In this document: positions 1-11,890 of the stretch, one piece after another | How positions within the stretch are numbered: the stretch's first letter is position 1 | How the letters are laid out: each line of letters opens with the position of its first letter | Origin: Heterobilharzia americana | Taxonomy: Eukaryota > Platyhelminthes > Trematoda > Strigeidida > Schistosomatidae | Direction of reading: 5' to 3' | Length of the DNA stretch: 64,000 nucleotides | Assembly (NCBI GenBank): GCA_944470555.2 | Contig: OX104128.1 | Location: forward strand, 60,395,257 to 60,459,256 | The notes under the pieces: generated by a model | Told to the model about the DNA's origin: nothing | What the model saw: only the letters and a program-made list of their open reading frames with translations | Database searches by the model: none | Program-made: the position numbers and the translations under genes

Positions 1-117
1 TAAATTTGGGTGCTGTTGAGTTTATTGGGACATATATACATGCAGATGTTCTGACTTGGTTTTGGTCATTTACTGAGGTAATAGGTAATCTGGGTTTAGG
101 AGTTCCTGCCTACTGCA

Positions 118-492
118 TTCAACCAACTAATATTCATTAAAGTTCATCTCAATGCTGAGCCTCCTAGCTTAAAGATTACGTAGCAAGAAGATCGATAGAA
201 TTCCACCAGGATCCAGGAATAAACAAGGTAAAATTGGTTGCTCTCTGGTAACCAACCACAGTATCTAATCCAGTTCCGTACGAAGACTATCGTGGTCCAA
301 ATAGATAAGTGGTAATGTCACTGACTGCAACACTAGCTGATGTAGGTTTGAATCATAGAGAGGACTTAAGTTCCTTCAGAGTCGCAGATCCACGTTGATG
401 ATGATTGCCAAGAAACATGAAACCTAGATCAGGGACTGCTTTCTTCCATTTGTCTCTCATCAACTAATATCTATTCCAGTGCATCTTGATAG
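118..492 (+). repeat. Family C tRNA-like SINE, with tail of a preceding unit
   Basis: Starts with the 3' tail of one unit (CCAACTAATATTC.. to GCTGAGCCTCC) and continues into a second unit, so two family C units lie head to tail. The tRNA-like promoter is near 305-355 (AGTGGTAATGTCACTGACT for box A, GTAGGTTTGAATCATAG for box B). A decayed hammerhead-like core follows: TTGATGATGA near 395, GAAA at 419-422, then CCTAGATC. Family assignment rests on repeated similarity to the copies at 4858, 18775 and 30906. Confidence 0.6.
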
Positions 493-933
493 CAAATCTT
501 TTAACTAAATGGCCTCATTACAAAATGATCACTAGAAGTCGGTCGTTACTCCGAACTGAACAGTATGAAATTAGTTACTTTTCAGTAAAAAAGATTCTTT
601 GTTCAAACCTGTACACTTATTTCACCATTTATAGTATATGTTGTATTTATTCACAAGAGTGATTTAATAGCTTTACTGTTCGCTCGTATCTGAAAATATA
701 TCCAAGTGGTAACCAGACAAAATGGCCCATTTACATTTTTCAGTAGTTATTTATTTTTACTGAATACTTTAGTTGTAGATTTGATCAGACTTTGAGATTA
801 ATGTGCGAGAGATAATCGTCTATATTCTCGACTAGATGGTTTCTAGGGTAAATGATTGAAGTCATAAAGCTTAGACATATGATTAGTCAGTGAGAATATT
901 TGTTGCCGATTGTTTTAAACTTACTTTATGCAG
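493..933. other. No recognised feature (AT-rich)
   Basis: Unique-looking AT-rich sequence. The last 30 bases form a good acceptor for the exon candidate at 934 (branch-like TTTTAAAC, pyrimidines, then GCAG at 930-933). Confidence 0.4.
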
Positions 934-1097
934 AAGATAAAAATATATTCATATTGAAACATCGAAAAACTGATTACTATGAAAAACTATCTAAGCGGAG
1001 CGTTGCCAAATGTATTCAAAATCCACTTATTGCATCACTAAAATTGAGTCAAGCTTTCACTGAATATGAACACATGATATTTATAATCTGTGTACAA
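934..1097 (+). CDS. Candidate internal exon, unidentified protein
   Basis: An open stretch of 164 bases is flanked by an acceptor (CTTACTTTATGCAG) and a donor (CAA then GTATGA). It encodes 54 full codons after a split first codon, beginning DKNIFILKHRKTDYY and ending HMIFIICVQ. Composition is protein-like (mixed charge, hydrophobic end) and no repeat family overlaps it. Entry phase is 1 and exit phase 0. I do not recognise the family. It may belong to the same plus-strand gene as the candidates at 19185, 29336 and 37937. It could still be a chance open frame. Confidence 0.42.
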
Positions 1098-1827
1098 GTA
1101 TGATATGAACAAGCTTTGATTGCTCATACACATTAACTAATCTATCTTAAACTTTTATGAGATAACCTACCTGGAAATGGATGGAAAAAAACCTAAGGCA
1201 GTCTTGTGATTGCGTTAATTATGATATTACTATTATCAATGCTTATACTAACTGATACTCGTCAATTATTTGGTCATTTAGTGATATGGTATTCCAAGTG
1301 AGTTGTTCTATGCGCTTAGGTTTTACTAGGCAAACGTTTCAGTGTCACGCTAGACATCACTTCCAATGCACAGGAACTAAGATGACAGTGGGAAGTTTGT
1401 CAACTGGAACCGTAACTCAGATAATAACTAACTCTGAAAATTCATACCCTGAGCTATAAAAATTGGTCACAATTCCTAGATAGTATGGTAGTTGAGATAT
1501 TTCTTTGATTGTGGTGTCTTAAACCAGCTTGATTGATAGATCACAATGACAGAAATTGGTGAAATCTCTGTTTTCATTTGAAGTGTGGCTTTGATTTTAT
1601 CTCATCTACGAACTGCAGATAATCCATAACTTCTTTTGTAATTTATTCCTATATTTCTAAGATTGTTTCTGTAACGCATTCCAGTAGCGTTTTTCAAATC
1701 TAAGTAAGCTGGATATTACAAAAAAGATTAATTTCCAGCCGAAAGTTCACTATATTTTTCTTTATTCTTCTGAGTTTGGGGATATGAAACCAATATTGTC
1801 AACAAAAAAATCTTTTCACTTTGCACG
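1098..1827. other. No recognised feature
   Basis: AT-rich, no convincing open frame. If the exon at 934 is real, this is the start of its downstream intron. Confidence 0.4.
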
Positions 1828-2170
1828 TTTATAGGGATTTATTGACTTCCTCCGAGTGATATCAGCGAATCATTGATAACCGGGTAGTCTTCGACAGTAT
1901 AGGACTCTTTAAAGTGCTTACCCATGGTACCGTTAGGCAGCGAACATAAGACTGTCAGGTTTCGTGGCAAACACATTGAGTCACCCGATCAGAATCCAAT
2001 GGTCCACATTTCCCCCTTCTGTTAGTTCACGATATAGCACAGCTTTCACGCATTTCTAGAACTGAATATTCGTCCACCTGTTCGACGTGTTTTGCTTCAC
2101 CAGTCACGACTTCTTATTAGAACTTTGGGAAATCTCACCTCAAAATATGTCATTAATGAGCATATAACTT
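1828..2170 (-). repeat. Family B SINE, degraded
   Basis: Read on the minus strand it carries the family B order: 5' region (AAGTTCTAATAAGAAGTCGTGACTGG), tRNA-like body, then a 3' region with AATAAATCC. The hammerhead segment is badly eroded (GTCTTCGACAGTATAGGACTC on the plus strand). Compare 11430-11815 and 46025-46390. Confidence 0.6.
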
Positions 2171-2717
2171 TCACTGTATAAGAAACAGATGATTCAGTAA
2201 TATCAAGTACGTAAAAGTCTCAGAGAGATCTTCAAAGTCTTCTTACTTTTACGCTTACTTTAATAAGTTTTATACTTGTACACTATTTTTAGATGATGCA
2301 GTTCAACTAGTTAGTAGTAAGTACACAGAAAGTACCCAGTGATAGAATTTGAAACAAACTTGCTTTTTAAACAGGATTCAAAGCTTATTTCAGTACGATA
2401 TCGAAGTTAAGGGAATTTGAGTATCCTTAGGTGGATATTAACTTCAATTCAGTTGTAATTTGAGTCACTGAATACCATTCTTCTTTCACTGGAAACTAAA
2501 ACAAAGCAGTTTTTGCTATGATCACCATGGCATTCCTGTTTACATTCGAAGTAGCTTCTTCAGGATATATTAAGTAACTAAGCTGTTCACAGCTTGGTTT
2601 ATTCATGTCTACCTGTTCCGTGTGCATGAACATCAACTAGCAGAGAAGCATCATGACATATTTTCGCTTATATCAGTGCACCCATTTGATTGTAGATATG
2701 AATTTGACTAAGAAAAT
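2171..2717. other. No recognised feature
   Basis: AT-rich sequence without a supported gene or family match. Confidence 0.4.
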
Positions 2718-3115
2718 GTGAAAATCCTGGATGGGGGAAGCCAAAAGAACGCCAGAGAAGTTCTAGAAGCTTGGTATTCATGTCAGTCAGTAATCAACAG
2801 ATATATTGACATTGACCCAATCTATCAGCCAATTAGAAACAAGAAGAGGGTCAAATTTCAGGTCATCAGGACAACCAGTCAAAAAGAAATATGGAAACAA
2901 TGACAAGATGTTAGCAGAAACAACCAACCACACACAAAACCAACAGGACAAGCTACTAAGCCACTCCTGTAAAAAACTCTGTAGCTCACTTCTTTCTGAA
3001 GTTTTTGATGATGATGTTGTCTAGAGTGACAACGAAAGCTTATAATTAAACATTCCAGCTTAGAGAACACAAAACTATCAAAATTATCTTCCTGAACTAC
3101 GAATATTTTCCATCA
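2718..3115 (+). mobile_element. Penelope-like element, C-terminal coding end plus tail
   Basis: A frame from 2718 to 2900 reads NAREVLEAWYSCQSVINRYI then DIDPIYQPIRN. This resembles the segment following a GIY-YIG nuclease in Penelope-like elements, where a conserved 'N-R' and 'hxPIYxPI' stretch closes the protein. The following tail (about 2960-3110: GAAGTTTTTGATGATGATG, later TTAGAGAACAC and GAACTACGAATATTTTCC) is homologous to 14440-14590 and, inverted, to 23735-23870. Stops and frame shifts follow 2903, so this is a remnant. Assignment to Penelope-like rather than another GIY-YIG element is inference. Confidence 0.5.
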
Positions 3116-4124
3116 CTGTTATGTAGAGTTTGAGAGTTAGTTCTAGTCTAGTAACTTTTAACCCTCAAAATTAGTCCTAGATACATACTACTGAATAAAA
3201 TGAGAAGATACACTAGCTAGATTCGAGTGAACTAAACATCAACCGGCTGTTCTTCTCCATATAAACTGAGTTCTGTAGATCAATATGAGTAGTTTCAAAC
3301 CCCTCACATAATTCAATAGTGTATATCTCTTTAGTTAATGATAATTTTATATCACTCTTCAAGGTTAATGATTTCGGCTAAGGAACTATCAATATAGCTT
3401 TAGTTTGTGAGTGGAATTGTCAAGTACCTGTAAGACGTATTCGCAAGAACAGGGCAGTATATAAATAATTAGCAAAAAGGGTATTTTATTTTATTGTTGG
3501 AAATAAAAAATTCAAACAAAACATTCTATTTTTATTGCAAAAATGTTTGTTGAATAACATAATGATAATAGCCGAATGACTTCAATATTAATGCTGGGAC
3601 TGTTCAATTGGATTGAAGCGGGCACACCAACCTTAAATGCTAACTAAAATGGACACTTCTGTGTGACAGTTTCAACCAGAGTTAAGGCAAAGTCAAAATA
3701 ATATTTACATGGCCTAAAGCAACGTTAAATGTCTCAGTTTCCTTTGGTTCCGTTGAGTATATTCTTAAGCAGCCTGGTTAAAACTGGCTTTGCTCCTAAG
3801 GCCTTTGAATAGCTCAAGGTTAAGCGAAGATTGCCCAAGTTTTGCTAATCTGTAGGCACTACCAGTTGCTTATAATGCTAACCATTTCGGATAAAAGTTT
3901 GAATTATTAGATCAGGAGACATTATTTATTTAACTACATGAAATCAATAGAGTTTCCATGCATAAAACACTATTGATATCGGAAACAGGTGTTTATTATC
4001 ATTGGAAGGGAAAAGCAGTTACAAATGTAATCAACACAAAGTGTTGCATAGGATTAAATAATCTGCTTTTTTCTGTTTGTAATTTATTGATGTATTAAGA
4101 TAAGATATGATTAAGCTTTCTAGT
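3116..4124. other. No recognised feature
   Basis: AT-rich, no supported gene. No family similarity noticed. Confidence 0.4.
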
Positions 4125-4240
4125 AACTGAAGGATGTCGTCTGATTAGCCTAGTAGTTAAGTCTACGACTATGATTTTCAGTGTTTAAGGTTAGAATCCA
4201 GGAAGAAGCAGCAGATGTTTTATAGGATATTTAAGGGATA
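4125..4240 (+). repeat. Degenerate tRNA-like sequence
   Basis: GATTAGCCTAGTAGTTAAG resembles box A and AAGGTTAGAATCCAGG (about 4187-4202) resembles box B, about 35 bases apart. No further SINE sequence could be matched. It may be an old copy of family B or an unrelated tRNA relic. Confidence 0.3.
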
Positions 4241-4857
4241 AACACTAAAAAACCACAGAGACAGATGTATAGTACCTCGAGGATTTTCTTTAGTCATCTG
4301 ACATCACATTTTCCTAGTTCACAGTTATGTAATAAAGTCCTATTACGAATATATTTCTGTTTCTGTAATATGAAGATGAATTAATTTTACTTATAATAGA
4401 TTGATACTTCCTTCTTAAATAGCTGATGGTTAATAATGTGGCTACAGAAGTGAAGAACATTGGTTAGAATGCATGAAGAAGTATAAAAACACTTGAAATG
4501 GAAGGTTGGCAAGCATTTCACTTGTGAGTACCAGAGAGTATGAATTGTAGGTTGTAAGTTTCTCTTGCAAACATCTCTCAGTAAATCATTACTTAAATAT
4601 TGCGTGGTGAGGTTGTATATGCTAATCAGTAGTTTTACTTCAGTGCATAAAAAGATAACACAAAAGGTGAATGTCACCCATTTATTTGTGTTTAAACTTC
4701 GTAAGTTTTGAAAAATAGAAGACTTTTTAGACAATCATTAATGTATAGATTGATTAATGACTGAAGAGCAACCAATTTCACCTTATCTAGCCCTCAGTGA
4801 TGACGAAATTAGATAAGTAAGTTTGCAATAAGGTCACTAAACTAGGAAGATTATCTT
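4241..4857. other. No recognised feature; one minus-strand open frame of doubtful meaning
   Basis: An open frame runs 4734-4387 on the minus strand (115 codons). It has no recognisable domain, and no splice or promoter context supports it. I treat it as a chance frame in AT-rich DNA. Confidence 0.35.
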
Positions 4858-5170
4858 TGCGGTGGCTACATTGCAAGCTAGTCGACAGAATTTGGTCACA
4901 ACTGAGGACTAGACAAGATGAAAATTGGTTACTCTCTAATGATTAATCAATGTAACTAATCCAGTTCTGAAGGAGGTCAGTCGCGGCCCTAAAGGCCCAC
5001 TAGTTACGTCGCTGACTACAACAACCGGTGATACGGATTCAAATCTCTCAGTGGAGATGAGTTCTGTCGAGATTACAGATATGCTTTGCCGATGATTGCC
5101 CAGAGGCTCGAAAGGCAGGTGGAGCAGGGATTTCTGCCAATGTCTCCAACCAACTGACGTGTAATAATGT
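4858..5170 (+). repeat. Family C tRNA-like SINE
   Basis: Contains the family C leader (ACTAGACAAGATGAAAATTGG, CCAGTTCTGAAGGAGGTCAG), a tRNA-like region (ACGTCGCTGACTACAACA) and a hammerhead-like relic at about 5087-5115 (GCCGATGATTG.. CTCGAAAGGC). The box B stretch is mutated (GATTCAAATCTC). Ends in the family tail CTCCAACCAACTGAC. Confidence 0.65.
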
Positions 5171-5524
5171 ATAATTATGTTTATCATATGAAGATTATAT
5201 CTGTTACTACTTTTCTACCAAGCTCAGGGAAAAGTAGCAAATTATAAGGTATTATTAAATAAAGAAATTTCTTTAAATTCAACAAAATTAGAATGTGTTC
5301 AAGTTTCATGGTACCAGTGTCGGTATAGAACCTTCGGTATGATATTATCTGTTCATGTTGCTTTATTCAGCAACCATGAATAAAGAATGAATGAACAGAG
5401 GTTGAGTGCTACTGATATATTCAAAAAAGATTTTAGAAGAGGTAGAATAAATAAGACAGAGGGTTATTTATTCACACTTGTTGGGTTCATATACGGACAC
5501 CTTGATATTAACTAATCGTCTATT
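5171..5524. other. No recognised feature
   Basis: AT-rich spacer, nothing supported. Confidence 0.4.
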
Positions 5525-5712
5525 ATGTTACACAAGAAGTGACTGTCGTGTCTCAGGGGCTCAGTGGATAATACTTTGGTGATTGAAGCGATGGGTTGTA
5601 GGTCCGAGTATCTATGGGAAAACCATCAATCCCTGGGGTATATGTACATTTGGGTGGCGGGTCCGAAATAGGTCCAAATGAACTTACTGCATTCCACCGC
5701 TAGCCACCAGCG
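5525..5712 (+). repeat. Family A (Sm-alpha-like) SINE
   Basis: Box A region GGCTCAGTGGATAATAC at about 5559, body TTGAAGCGATGGGTTG, weak box B, and 3' end TTCCACCGCTAGCCACCA. The hammerhead segment survives only as GGGTCCGAAATAGGTCC, with CTGANGA and GAAA both lost. Confidence 0.7.
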
Positions 5713-6485
5713 AGGAAATTACAAAAAAGGTCAATATGGGATCACTTACTCGAAAGATGATGAATGGTGAATATATCTCACCAACTGAGTTGCGTAAACA
5801 ACAATGTCCAGTCATTGATTTTTGGAATACCATAGACGCCAAACAGGTAATCTGCTAACCTTTACAACAATCTCAGAACATTATTCAACTGGAGATAAGA
5901 AAAGGGTACCAATCTGTTGAAAACAGAAAGTTAAGATATGAATCTGGCATGTGTAAAATGCTTGAAAGTTGCCTGCTTTTTACTCCAAGGAGTGGCAGTT
6001 GCCAGTATTGTCATGTTTCTTCTGTGTGAGCAACTAAGCGATTCATAGAAAAAGATAAAAGACATCTCGCAAATGATGGGATAAACTTTGTTGTATGAAT
6101 ATCAGTATTAATAGTATTTTTCATCATGACAACCTTCTACACATTAGGACTATAATAAATGTGTCAACCTATGTAAGATGCAGCTAGATGTTGAGTTATT
6201 GGGTTATGTGTCTATACTTTGGTATTATCTTAATGTATCGAGGAGGTAATTGTTGATACAGAGGTATTTAGAATGGCTATCAGTCTCCAGTAACTTTTAA
6301 TACCATTATTATTACCACTTGACTAATAATGAAAAAAAAATTACCCATGTTAGTTCATATCAGCTAGTTAGCTTTGGTCGACCTTAAACTGCTCTAAATA
6401 AAAAAAACTTTTAAGGTAAACAGGGATTTTATTTTTCAGTAGTATTCATCACAGATTGATATTAGTTAGAATTGGCTGCAAAACT
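5713..6485. other. No recognised feature
   Basis: AT-rich, no supported gene. A short stretch near 6435-6470 (GTATTCATCACAGATTG) resembles the 3' end of family B on the minus strand but is too short to call. Confidence 0.35.
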
Positions 6486-6612
6486 TGAAGGTCTTGAGTC
6501 CGATCCCTGGCGAATTCATGAGTGCACGTTACTGAGGAGTCCCACACTAGGACAAAGAAGATATCCAGTGTTCCCACGTTTCCATTGATTCTCCATGATG
6601 GATACTACTGTA
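6486..6612 (+). repeat. Family B SINE, 3' half
   Basis: Begins inside the tRNA-like module (box B relic GAGTCCGATCCCTGG), then the hammerhead segment at about 6530-6575. CTGAGGA and the GTCC..GGAC stem II are intact but GAAA is CAAA, so the catalytic core is broken. Ends near TCCATGATGGATACTAC. Confidence 0.65.
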
Positions 6613-9317
6613 AAAGAACTTTTTTCAAGTTTAAACTTTATAGTGCTAAATTCTCTCTTGACATAAATTTTATGCTTATTTTATGTGAAAAACATCAAGG
6701 ACATAATGTGATATACTTATGGGCAATAAAATGTTGCAGAAATATCATTTAGTAAGAATAATACTGTGTCGTTGTGTTTTATATCAAGTAAACAAATCAA
6801 CTACAGTCATAGAAATGTGTTTTTTTTTAAAGAGAATAGTCGTGAGTATAATGCATAACTTGCACTCTTACGGCATCAATTTCCTTACTTTGTAGTCAAA
6901 TCACAATCGAGGGTGAATATTTATACAGTTTTGATTATATAAATATGGTAAATAGTAAATGGTTTATAGCCATTTATATACATTTTATCATTATTTAACG
7001 CCAACACTGGGATATCACAGGCATTTTTGTCTGATTCAGTATAAAAAAGTAAATACCAAAACACTGGGAGAAGAAAAAAAAAGAAAAAAAGAAACACTGA
7101 TAACAACAGAAATAACTGTAGTAGTTGGAGATTAAACGTGGAAAATGAAAATGATTGATAATTGTACAATTTTTGTGTAGTAAATATCGACATAGTTCAG
7201 TTAAATGTCAGGCGAAAGAGTCAACTGTAACGATTAATTTTTCGAGGTAAGTTTGTACGTGAGAGTTAACCTGTGAATCTGAAACTTAACAGATATATAT
7301 GTAACAAGAAAATGATAGATATTGAAACTTAGCTGGGATATATAAATTCTTCGACTACTAGGAAATGAAACCCACATATACATGAAGGCTTTTAAGAGTA
7401 TTCAGTTACTGAAACCTTCAGAGACAGTGTGATATTTCCACCGATTACTTACTAGTTAATAGCCAACCCTGTAAATCAATGAGATACATCTTTAAAAAAG
7501 CTGATATTTTTATGCATGTTTGACAAGATGAGAGTATTTCGCATGATACATTTCTTAAGGTATTTTCTCTGGCCGAAACTTATCAATATGGCAAATTTTA
7601 AACCTTCAAAATCTTATATTTTTTTTGGACATACTAACTGGTACCATTAAAGATCACCTTTTCAGTCACTTCGATTTAACCAGTCGAGTTGTGAATATTC
7701 GCTGTATGAACAGATCACTTGTATGGATCAGTTAATGAATTGGAGATACTTTGATACCTTTTTTGCTGAACAGTGCAGTTCTGTGATAATTGTTCGTGGA
7801 TGAGTCAGAAACCAAGGAAATAATTACTCTGTCATTCTTTGAGGCAGTAGATTCGTTTATGTGGTATGGCACATCCTGATGTCATATCACAATTACACCG
7901 TTATAAACAATAAGTTATGTTTGAAACGTACTCCACTGAATAATACTGTTTCCTTATGTTCTGCATCAAATCACCCATTTTAATGTGAGTTTATGCTGTA
8001 ACAGAGTGCTGAAATTCTTCTCTTACATTACCTCTTTGGCACCGTTTTCTATCTGCCGGTTGAATGAACATTTCCATCAACACCCAAACCTGGTATCTAT
8101 TCATCGGTATTAACTTTGTGTACCAAAAAGGGGAACACGAATCACTTGATTTAGCGAAAGTCAATTATTTTAATGACTAGTTCACTGGATGATCATCATT
8201 TGTGTTGTGATTTCAACTGCCTAGTAAAGCTTATTGATAAAAGGAGGAATTCGCCAAGTAAGCTAGATAAACAAAATCAGAGAGGTTTGTGTTGTCAGTT
8301 TGAAACCCTACATTGTCTATAGTAAAACGATGTTCAATATTAAAATGGTGAGAACTGACAAAATACATTTTAATATCAATTAGACATCAGTTTACCTAAT
8401 TTAACAAGACCACTGAAATGTATATTTACCTTATTCGATGAATTGAATTCCTGTTCGATTTAAGAATGTGAAAACAGTATTTCTTATCAGCTGGTAACTA
8501 GTTTGAGAACGTGTTTTGATGCAAAAAGAAATCACTCCTAACCGGCATCAGTCAATGGTGATGCAATTGGTTGTATATCTGAAAAACTGCAGTTTAAGCC
8601 TCTCTTAATAACTTTGCCTTACACAACAACTGTACAGAATAACTTTGTCTGGAAAAGCTTACAAACACAAAATTTTTGTTTTCAACATCACAACAGAAAT
8701 ACTTTTGAGACATATAACTAAGTAGTCACTCGACTAATATCTGCATTCATAGTTGCCAATACGCTTCAAGTGAATCTAAAAGGACATGAAACAAGTCTTG
8801 AAAACACTCTAGATTGAACTACTAAACACCATACATTGGATATTCCTAAAGAGTGGATGATACTTACAAGTAAATGTGATATATATTTATATTTCACAGG
8901 AAATGTCTCAACGTTCGGCTAGCATTTTCCAGATAGCTATGAAAGATGAGTTATTTGTCTTTACACCCCTAAACTGAAAGCATAATTTCCCCCGTCTGTG
9001 GTAAAAGAATATTCCTTTTCACTATTATTCTTAGTGATTGAGATAATTCGTGAACGGATTCCTGAGAAGTTTGACCACAAAAAGCAAACAATATTGTCCT
9101 ACTAGCTGAAGACGCTGACAAAATGCACAGTCTTCTGAACACGTTGAGGAGAAATATGAGTATGCTTCATATACATTCTCCCTTGTCAAATGTAAGACGA
9201 CACCTCAAAACTGGTATGCAATTACTTTTAGTTTGGTGATAAGGAGTGAGGTGGTAGAATGCTTCGAACATCAACTTACTTGGAAGGTATATTTCGTATT
9301 TATTTTGATGACTGTAG
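6613..9317. other. No recognised feature
   Basis: About 2.7 kb of AT-rich sequence with A/T tracts (for example 7075-7092). A good acceptor (TTTATATTTCACAG, ending 8899) precedes a 25-codon open frame starting EMSQRSASIFQ, but no donor follows before its stop, so I do not call it an exon. Confidence 0.35.
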
Positions 9318-9432
9318 TGGAATCCAATTTGGGACTCGTCAGCTAGATGTAACTGCACTCCAGTGAGTGATATTATTCCTATTGAGACTCAAACCCAGTA
9401 CTCATCACTTCAATCGTCATAGAGTTATCGGA
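9318..9432 (-). repeat. Family A SINE, internally deleted
   Basis: On the plus strand GTGGAATCC jumps directly to AATTTGGGACTCGTCAGC. About 20 bases containing GAAA and stem III of the hammerhead are therefore missing, while the CTGACGAG half remains. The tRNA-like part (ACTCAAACCC, complement of box B) follows. Confidence 0.65.
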
Positions 9433-10319
9433 GTTTAGAATCTTTCGATGTTGTTTATCCGAACTGAATGAGTAAGCTCGTTTTTTAATAAGGACACAAC
9501 TTTTAATTTAATATATGATTCAAGTATATCTGGAAGATGTGTCTCCAGTAGGACAAAAAAGTCACAATTTATTATCAAGTCCCATTGTGAGGCACTACTA
9601 ATGGATTTATGCATAGATAGGGTGCGTCAACCATAGGAATTTCGAGGCTGTTTCAACAAGGTTGGCATTTTTTTGATCTTACTAATCTTGAGTAAGGAGG
9701 AAGTCATTTATGGAGTCCGAAGGAAATAAAGTAATGGTTGTACTGATGGTTGCCAATCTCCGTTCCTAGGGAACTTTAATTACTCCACACTTACTGATGA
9801 TAGGTTTTTAATCAGCGTATGTATGATCCTGAAATGAGGGTTGTTTGTAGATAAAAATGGATATTTGAAGGAATCGACTAATTTTGTAGAAAACGCCTAA
9901 ATATTATTGTAACTGAACAATAGAGATTCGGAAGTCATATTTACCGTGAGTTTCTTTAAATACTTAAGTAGATCATGATGATCAGTTCTAGTTAGCAAAT
10001 CTCCTCATCAAACGTAGAACTTTATACTAATTTCACCAATAATATAAATAGATTAATCGTCGGAAAACAGTTTTTAAAAAAAAACGGTTTAGCGGGAGAA
10101 TATAAAGAGTAGAAACCTACAGAAATTCCTCCATCAGGAAAAATCACTGACCAAATTAAAAAGGTAGCTAAAATCTTTGCAAAATAACACATGCTTCTTT
10201 TCCATCATACGGAACAGAATCACATTTGAATAAAGATTTGCTTAAAATTCCCAGACATTTAATTTCTTCTTTATGTGTGTAAATAGGGTTAACTGTACTA
10301 ACGAAAAGATTAGTAATTC
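9433..10319. other. No recognised feature
   Basis: AT-rich; an A9 run near 10077. Nothing supported. Confidence 0.4.
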
Positions 10320-10640
10320 TTATGTCTGATGGTGGTTTGGTGTTCTCTGAGCTTTAGTATTTTGTCATGGACATTTCATCACCAGGCTTAAGGATATTCT
10401 CAACATTCATACAGAAAGAAAAGCTACTATCAAGTTGAACCTCTTTTACTGGCATAGTTCTCCAATTTTTGAGCACGCAGAATCGCATTGTTCTGGAAAG
10501 AGTCTGAAGTCATGGAAGAAATTTATAGCTTAGGATGAGATTGATGGTGATTCGTTGTTCTTTGAGATTCGGTATTTTGTCGTGGATGTCTCATCACTGA
10601 GTGTGGTAACCTACTCAGCACTAACTTCATAAAGAGGATG
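10320..10640 (-). mobile_element. Two tandem Penelope-type tail fragments
   Basis: Two related segments (about 10320-10400 and 10515-10625), each with TCTSWGAKHTTYRGTATTTTGTC..GGA..TCATCAC, lie about 200 bases apart in the same direction. Inverted, they resemble the tails at 2960-3110 and 14440-14590. Tandem terminal copies are typical of Penelope-like elements, so this may be a relic of a tandem terminal repeat. Similarity is partial. Confidence 0.4.
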
Positions 10641-11429
10641 ATATTAAATATATTGGATTTAAGGACTGTTGCCCCTTCTCAATCTATAGCGTGACTGTGA
10701 GTTAATACATACCCAGTGATAGCCCAGCTTTTATTTAGATAGCTCATTTTAATGGTCTCTTATTGTCTATTTTGTTCAGTTCATGTTCGCCAGTATTCCA
10801 AGAGGTTAATTTAAAAGTTCACAACGATTAAATGGCACTTGATATCGTAGATTATTTTGCTCAATGGGGTCTGTAGAATCTCTTAGTTTACAGATTTTCT
10901 GTTTGAGCGATTTTGGGAGTTGGAATGAAATCCTGGTTTCAGCAATGATGAAAGTTCTACGCATAATTTTTAATGCCACTTCTTTATATAACAACAATAT
11001 GAAAGCCTCTATTTTCCTTTTAATATTATTGCTATTTCTCTTAATCATACGACGTGTAACAAACTTTTTAATGAACTCCTAAAGGTAGTTATTAAGTGTC
11101 AATATTCGTCTAATATTCTTGAGTTCTTCATATAGATTAACTAGTTCATTGATCATATTCTCTATTAGATATTTTCAGTATAATTTCCAAACTTACCGTA
11201 AGAAATCTAAGGTGAGATGAGTTGAATCCAGATAATTACTCTAAGGTTGTAGCTTCCTATTAAAACTGATGTTTAAACTATAATCTCTCCTTTAGATTTT
11301 GGAGTTTTCAAGTGAGGCTAATCTTATTCTTAATTAGTGATTCATTAATAAACCGATTAACATCTACTACCAGGTTCATGTTTGTAAAAAACTCGCGGAT
11401 GTATTCTGATTTCAACACAGCTGGTATGT
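10641..11429. other. No recognised feature
   Basis: Overlapping open frames of 72-80 codons on both strands (10806-11082) look like AT-rich chance frames. No domain is seen. Confidence 0.35.
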
Positions 11430-11815
11430 TCAATTTGGAGGTCTATGATAAGTGATTTGTTTATCTCAGGTTGATATTCATCATGGACTGACATCAGTTG
11501 GGAAACTATTGGAAATTTTGGATCGCTGGATAGCAGTTTCGTCCTAGTACGGGACTCTTCAGCAGTAGGCACCGATGACCTCAACAGGGATCTAACCCAG
11601 AACCTTCACGTTTTGCAGATAGTGCGTCACTATTGAGCTACTGGATGAGAATTTAATGGTCCATACTTCTTACTTCCGTCAGTTCATGACATAACGCTAT
11701 CTTTATCCAGTGTCTTCGATGCGCAACTATCCTCACGTCCGCTTTTTTCGGTTCTATTAGTCACGACTTCTCATTAGAACTTCAGGAATTTCTTCTTGAA
11801 GGTCATAAGTGAATA
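11430..11815 (-). repeat. Family B SINE, near full length, hammerhead core retained
   Basis: On the minus strand the order is 5' region (GAAGTCGTGACTAATAG), tRNA-like body, box B relic (GGGTTAGATCCCTG), then the hammerhead at about 11570-11521. CTGAAGA, a GTCC..GGAC stem II and GAAA are all present. Stem III is weakened (ACTGCTAT) and the cleavage triplet reads ATC. The 3' end is ATGATGAATATCAACC. Confidence 0.75.
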
Positions 11816-11837
11816 AATACTGAACAATATTTCACTT

Positions 11838-11890
11838 TGGAGGCTTATGGGGATTTATTTATTGATTTAAGGCTGGTACTTATTACTCTA
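11838..11890 (-). repeat. Family B SINE 3'-end fragment
   Basis: AGGCTTATGGGGATTTATT then GATTTAAGGCTGGTACTTA is the family B 3' end on the minus strand. It lies directly beside the copy at 11430-11815, suggesting a truncated second insertion or a former tandem copy. Confidence 0.5.

Noticed and set aside
4387..4734. Minus-strand open frame of 115 codons
   Set aside because: No recognisable domain, no splice or start context, AT-rich composition.
8900..8974. Open frame EMSQRSASIFQ after a good acceptor
   Set aside because: Only 25 codons before a stop with no donor; as a terminal exon it has no polyadenylation signal nearby.
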